Shown here: in pieces, positions 60,335 to 64,000 of the stretch
Numbering within the stretch: position 1 is the stretch's first letter
Layout: each line of letters starts with the position of its first letter
Assembly (NCBI GenBank): GCA_963745945.1
Contig: CAVUZG010000003.1
Coordinates: 1-64,000, forward strand
Direction of reading: 5' to 3'
DNA length: 64,000 bases
Origin: DATFVA01 sp963745945
GTDB taxonomy: Bacteria; Bacteroidota; Ignavibacteria; Ignavibacteriales; Ignavibacteriaceae
Made by a program: the position numbers and the translations under genes
Notes under the pieces: model-generated
Database searches by the model: none
Told to the model about the DNA's origin: nothing
The model's input: only the letters and a program-made list of their open reading frames with translations

Positions 60335-61651
60335 TTGGATAATCTTCTTGCAGCCCGTTCTACCATGGCAATTACACTGGGGTTCCACATCGTTTTCGCA
60401 TGCATTGGTATGACAATGCCTTTTTTGATGGTAATCTCCCATTGGCTCTGGATTAGAAAAAAAAATAAGGTTTATCTTGATCTGACAAAAGCATGGTCTA
60501 AAGGTGTAGCAATATTTTTCGCTATTGGTGCTGTTTCGGGTACGGCTTTATCTTTTGAGCTCGGATTATTATGGCCGGGATTTATGAAACACGCAGGACC
60601 AATTATAGGCATGCCCTTCAGCTGGGAAGGAACTGCTTTTTTTATTGAGGCAATCTGTCTGGGATTATTCCTTTACGGATGGAATCGGTTGAAACCTTAC
60701 GTCCATTGGTTCTCAGGACTGCTGGTAGGTTTAACAGGAGTACTATCCGGAATATTTGTAGTGGCTGCGAATGCCTGGATGAATGCACCCGCCGGATTTG
60801 AATGGATTAATGGACAAGCAATTAATATTCGTCCATTTGAAGCAATGTTTAATCCTGCCTGGATCAGCGAAACTTTACACATGACTATTGCAGCTTTTGA
60901 AGCAACTGCATTCGCAGTTGCAGGAATTCATGCAATATTACTTTTAAGAAAACACAATTTTGAAATCCATAAGAAAGCAATAATAATAGCTTTAAGTTTT
61001 GGTAGCATATTCGCTGTTCTGCAGCCGTTAAGCGGCGATCACAGTGCAAAAGATGTTGCAAAAAGACAACCTGAAAAACTTGCGGCAATGGAAGGATTGT
61101 TTCAAACAGAAACCGGTGCAGGTTTAACTATAGGGGGAATTCCTGATGTTCATAACCAGGAAACTAATCTCGGAATAAAAGTACCTAAACTTCTTAGTTT
61201 CTTAGCCTATGGAGATTTTAATGCCGAAGTGAAAGGGTTGAATGAATTTCCACGTGAAAACTGGCCGCCCGTTGTACCTGTTCATATTGCTTTTCAAATT
61301 ATGGTAGGATGCGGTTTTTTTCTTGCGGCAGTGGGAATTATTTTTTGGCTGATCAGATGGAAATGGAAAGACTATTTATTTCACAAAAGATTTTTATACC
61401 TTGTTGCAATTTCAACTCCGCTCGGCTTTCTTGCTGTTGAGGCAGGATGGACTGTTACAGAAGTGGGCAGGCAGCCATGGATAATTTATAATATTCTGCG
61501 GACTGCTGATTCCGTAACTCCTGTACCGGGACAAATTTTTCACTTATTCGTATTCATAATTATTTATTTAATCTTAACTGTTGTTGCTTTTTGGTTAATG
61601 AAACGGCAGGTTCAAGTGTTGAATGAGTCTCAAAAAACATCCGGAACTTAG
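60335..61651 (+). CDS. cydA: Cytochrome bd-type quinol oxidase subunit I
   Basis: 438 aa from a TTG start with AAGG 8 nt upstream. Holds hemes b and d and oxidises quinol while reducing O2. N-terminal TLGFHIVFACIGM contains the conserved heme-ligand His (H18). The quinol-binding loop is short, as in CIO-type/qOX-S oxidases. GEAGWTVTEVGRQPW-like EAGWTVTEVGRQPWI is seen near the C-terminus. The subunit II gene starts directly at the next base. A microaerobic, cyanide-insensitive respiratory role is likely. Confidence 0.95.
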   Translation: MDNLLAARSTMAITLGFHIVFACIGMTMPFLMVISHWLWIRKKNKVYLDLTKAWSKGVAIFFAIGAVSGTALSFELGLLWPGFMKHAGPIIGMPFSWEGTAFFIEAICLGLFLYGWNRLKPYVHWFSGLLVGLTGVLSGIFVVAANAWMNAPAGFEWINGQAINIRPFEAMFNPAWISETLHMTIAAFEATAFAVAGIHAILLLRKHNFEIHKKAIIIALSFGSIFAVLQPLSGDHSAKDVAKRQPEKLAAMEGLFQTETGAGLTIGGIPDVHNQETNLGIKVPKLLSFLAYGDFNAEVKGLNEFPRENWPPVVPVHIAFQIMVGCGFFLAAVGIIFWLIRWKWKDYLFHKRFLYLVAISTPLGFLAVEAGWTVTEVGRQPWIIYNILRTADSVTPVPGQIFHLFVFIIIYLILTVVAFWLMKRQVQVLNESQKTSGT

Positions 61652-62669
61652 ATGATTTATGTAGTAATATTTTTTCTTCTGGTTTCAATCTATCTCTATT
61701 GTCTTCTCGGAGGCGCAGATTTTGGCGCAGGGATAATAGAACTTTTTTCAGGTAAATCTGATAAAGCTAGGGTTAGGAATCTTGTAAGCAACGCTATGGC
61801 TCCCATATGGGAGGCAAACCATATGTGGGTGATAATTACAGTTGTAATATTATTTATGGGCTTCCCGGGAATATACACTCAGATATCCATCTCACTTTAT
61901 ATTCCTTTAATTCTTTTGCTGATAGGAATAATTCTTCGCGGAACAGCTTTTACTTTCCGGCATTATGATGCAATTCAGGATGAATCACAGATAATTTATT
62001 CGCGTATATTTACTATCTCGAGTCTGTTTGTAAGTTTTTTCTTTGGACTTGTAATAGGAGCTTTAGTCTCCGGAAAGATTACCGAAAATCCCAATAACTT
62101 TTTAGATGGATATCTCTGGCCTTGGTTTAATCTGTTTGGTATATCCACCGGGATTTTTATTTGCAGCTTATTTGCATTTATTGCCTCAGTATTTCTTGTA
62201 AGTGAAACAACTGAAAAAGATGTAAGAAATTTGATTATTAAAAAAGCAAAGACTGCGACTGCGGTAATGGTAATCAGCGGAGCAATGGTATTCATTTTTT
62301 CGTATGTAGAAGGAGTTGATTTTGCTGCACGATTTTTTCAACACCCATCAAGTATTATTGCTATAATTCTTGCAACTATTGCTTTGCCTGTTTTATGGAA
62401 TATACTGAACAAAGGTTTAATCTGGCCATCAAGAATAATTGCAGGAGCACAATTGTTTTTTATACTGGCAGCATTCTATTTTATTTATTTTCCTGATGTG
62501 GTTCTTCTAAAAAATAAATCCAGCCTTGGTCTTTTTAATACTGCCTGCTCCTGAAGCTACACTTGTCCAACTGGGCTGGGCTTTGATAATTGGATCATTT
62601 TTAATCTTTCCTACTTTATTCTATCTCTTTAAGGTTTTCAAAATAGATAAGGATAAAAAAGATTATTGA
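61652..62669 (+). CDS. cydB: Cytochrome bd-type oxidase subunit II, frameshifted near the end
   Basis: About 338 aa after correction. N-terminal LYCLLGGADFGAGIIELF, EANHMWVIITVVILFMGFP and RGTAFTFRHYDA are diagnostic of CydB. The frame shifts at about 62543-62548. Removing one T in GCCTGCTCC gives NTAAPEATLVQLGWALIIGS and the proper end KDKKDY. Without the correction the protein loses its last membrane helix. Its corrected stop overlaps the convergent gldC end by 7 bp. Confidence 0.9.
62543..62548. other. Frameshift site in cydB
   Basis: Reading ACTGCCTGCTCC with one T fewer restores the conserved APEATLVQLGW segment of CydB and a stop at 62669. Confidence 0.8.
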
Positions 62670-63016
62670 TTAGTCCTTTTAACATTCTTGTTTAGTTCCA
62701 GTTTATCGGCAAAATCCGCACTAAAATTTTCTATCATTCCCGCAACTTCTTCATTTTTAGTTGCTCTCCTGTATGTATCCGCCATCTTCAGTAAAGTCTG
62801 GTGGAAATAAACATTCATATCTTCCACCATCATTTCCTTTGTCCAGAGATCAATTCCCATAGTTGCATTTTCCTCTTTATCCCATAAAGAAAGCATCATC
62901 GATTTGCTTTCTCTTTTCCCTTCATAGCCGGAATCAGTTGCCAGCCATTCAATTTTTACCGGGACTTTATTTTCGTCAAGTTCTACATTCAAGACAATAT
63001 CTGATATTTTATTCAT
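62663..63016 (-). CDS. gldC: Gliding motility protein GldC
   Basis: 117 aa. Closely resembles flavobacterial GldC: VELDENKVPVKIEW near the N-terminus, SMMLSLWDKEENATMGIDLWTKEMMVEDM (seen in part) and FHQTLLKMADTYRRAT. GldC is a cytosolic accessory protein of gliding motility, linked with the type IX secretion system. It is 50 bp from the thermonuclease gene on the same strand. It fits with the T9SS-tailed subtilase. No other gld genes are present here. Confidence 0.92.
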   Translation of the reverse strand: MNKISDIVLNVELDENKVPVKIEWLATDSGYEGKRESKSMMLSLWDKEENATMGIDLWTKEMMVEDMNVYFHQTLLKMADTYRRATKNEEVAGMIENFSADFADKLELNKNVKRTNQ

Positions 63017-63065
63017 ATCTCTTCCTTATTATTAAAAATTTAGAACGTAAAATTAAATTTAACAA

Positions 63066-63419
63066 TTAATATTCCTTATAATCAGCATATCCTTTACGAA
63101 CAATATCATCATTAATATTTACATAATCTTCATCAACAAGAAGCCATATTTCACCAAGGTATCTTCCGTATTTTCCTTTTTTATCTTTGAATGTTTCAAT
63201 GATTACTTCTTTGCCTAGAATCAGACCGCGAAGATAATCCCTCGATAGTAATCCTCTCGGTCTCTCTTTTCCTCTTACTTCAGGGGCGTTTATTCTGTGA
63301 AGTCGTATTTTTTCCCCTTTAATCCAGGTATGCAGACCGAGATCAAAATCCACAGTAACTGTATCCCCGTCATAAACTGCAGTAACTAAGGCTTTATAGT
63401 GATATAGTGTATGTTCCAT
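63066..63419 (-). CDS. Thermonuclease (SNase-like) domain protein
   Basis: 117 aa from the ATG at 63419, chosen for its AAAGGG site 6 nt upstream. A longer frame from 63533 adds 38 residues of doubtful value. It contains staphylococcal-nuclease-like VYDGDTVTVDFDLG, KIRLHRINAPEVRG and KKGKYGRYLGEI, giving the Asp, Arg and Arg of the active site. No signal peptide is seen with this start, so it may be cytosolic or use the longer N-terminus. It cleaves DNA/RNA with Ca2+ in relatives. Confidence 0.88.
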   Translation of the reverse strand: MEHTLYHYKALVTAVYDGDTVTVDFDLGLHTWIKGEKIRLHRINAPEVRGKERPRGLLSRDYLRGLILGKEVIIETFKDKKGKYGRYLGEIWLLVDEDYVNINDDIVRKGYADYKEY

Positions 63420-63553
63420 TTTGTCCCTTTTGCTTTTATTAAAATGTAAAAGTATTTTTTCAAACGTTCTTCTTAATCTTAGTCCCAATAACGGGAAAAG
63501 ATTTAGAATGATAGTAAGAATATGTTTACACAACCATTTAACTTTTAATATAA

Positions 63554-64000
63554 ATGAAAATCAAATTAATTGCCTTTTTAATTTTAAGTATTTTTTTCTT
63601 ATCAAAACTTCATGCTCAAAGCGTCAGTGTGGGGGGATTTATTGGTGGAGGAACTGTGGGCGGTTTTTCTGTAGCAACCGGAGCATTTACTTCATCTGTA
63701 TTTGCTGAAATAAATACACCGCCATTAGGTTTTAGTCCAAGGATTAGTTTTGTGTATGCACAGGATTTTAATGCGCTTCTTCCCGGAAGCACTAACAGAT
63801 ATTATCCTTTCTTAAAAGCAGTGTCTCTTAAAGCTATATTCATTCAACCTCTTTCTGAACCGTATTTTCTGGAGGAAGGATTTGGACCCATTGTAATTGA
63901 TGATCGCACCTTTAGCAATATTAATGAGTGGAATTACGGCGCTGCATTTTCAATTGAAGCGGGAATAGATTTTAGAAAATTTAAGATTGATGGGGTTAAA
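63554..64000 (+). CDS. Outer-membrane beta-barrel-like protein, 3'-truncated by the window edge
   Basis: 149 codons are inside the window, and the frame is open at the right edge. A signal peptide (MKIKLIAFLILSIFFLSKLHAQ) is followed by a Gly-rich, aromatic strand-rich region (VGGFIGGGTVGGFSVA, GFSPRISFVY, GAAFSIEAGIDFRKFKIDG) typical of porin-like outer-membrane proteins. No family is recognised. It diverges from the thermonuclease gene across 134 bp. Confidence 0.6.
   Translation, partial: MKIKLIAFLILSIFFLSKLHAQSVSVGGFIGGGTVGGFSVATGAFTSSVFAEINTPPLGFSPRISFVYAQDFNALLPGSTNRYYPFLKAVSLKAIFIQPLSEPYFLEEGFGPIVIDDRTFSNINEWNYGAAFSIEAGIDFRKFKIDGVK

Overview
The window is an AT-rich bacterial chromosome segment with close gene packing. 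It looks like a member of the Ignavibacteria / Bacteroidota-Chlorobiota assemblage. The signs are a secreted subtilase ending in a type IX secretion sorting tail with the NYPNPFNPST motif, a GldC homologue, LytS/LytTR-type signalling, DUF4412 and DUF1460 proteins, and -7 elements of the TAnnTTTG kind. This placement is inference: I could not search the 16S sequence.

Layout. 1-5305: an rRNA operon on the minus strand (promoters, 16S, tRNA-Ile, tRNA-Ala, 23S), with matching 16S and 23S processing stems; the 5S gene would lie beyond the left edge. 5334-9557: envelope polysaccharide genes (SLBB export protein, rfbB, rmlD-like) and a small outer-membrane protein. 9564-19186 (minus): a DUF1460 amidase, dnaB, uracil-DNA glycosylase, coaBC-rpoZ-gmk-yicC, a BamA-family protein, a lipoprotein and an L,D-transpeptidase-like protein. 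19374-23416 (minus): rplM-rpsI, rpsB-tsf, pyrH-frr. 23595-26181: DUF4412 protein, TonB-like hybrid protein, sugar-nucleotide epimerase. 26408-32356 (plus): deoxyhypusine-synthase-like enzyme, ppk1, Mrp, NifU-like scaffold, AI-2E-family permease. 32398-42941 (minus): secreted propeller-like protein, MoxR, three periplasmic prolyl isomerases, T9SS subtilase, metG. 42942-43442: a 500-bp gap holding a strongly foldable element. 43443-47753 (plus): LiaF-like/LytS/LytTR module and a CoA-acylating aldehyde dehydrogenase. 47889-50160 (minus): cytidylate-kinase-like protein and class V aminotransferase. 50553-55839 (plus): an apparent peptidoglycan-recycling operon (amino-sugar kinase, AmpG-like permease, serine hydrolase, NagZ-like GH3). 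55905-64000: DUF819, YciI, PspC, sorbosone-dehydrogenase-like protein, M6 metalloprotease, cydAB, gldC, thermonuclease and a partial outer-membrane protein.

Most genes are housekeeping or envelope functions. I see no CRISPR array, prophage, insertion sequence or classical defence island. The least explained items are a multi-hairpin element at 43103-43200, an L,D-transpeptidase-like protein with Ser at the catalytic Cys position, and six frameshifts in otherwise normal genes. All six frameshifts need the same frame correction and are probably mostly sequence errors.
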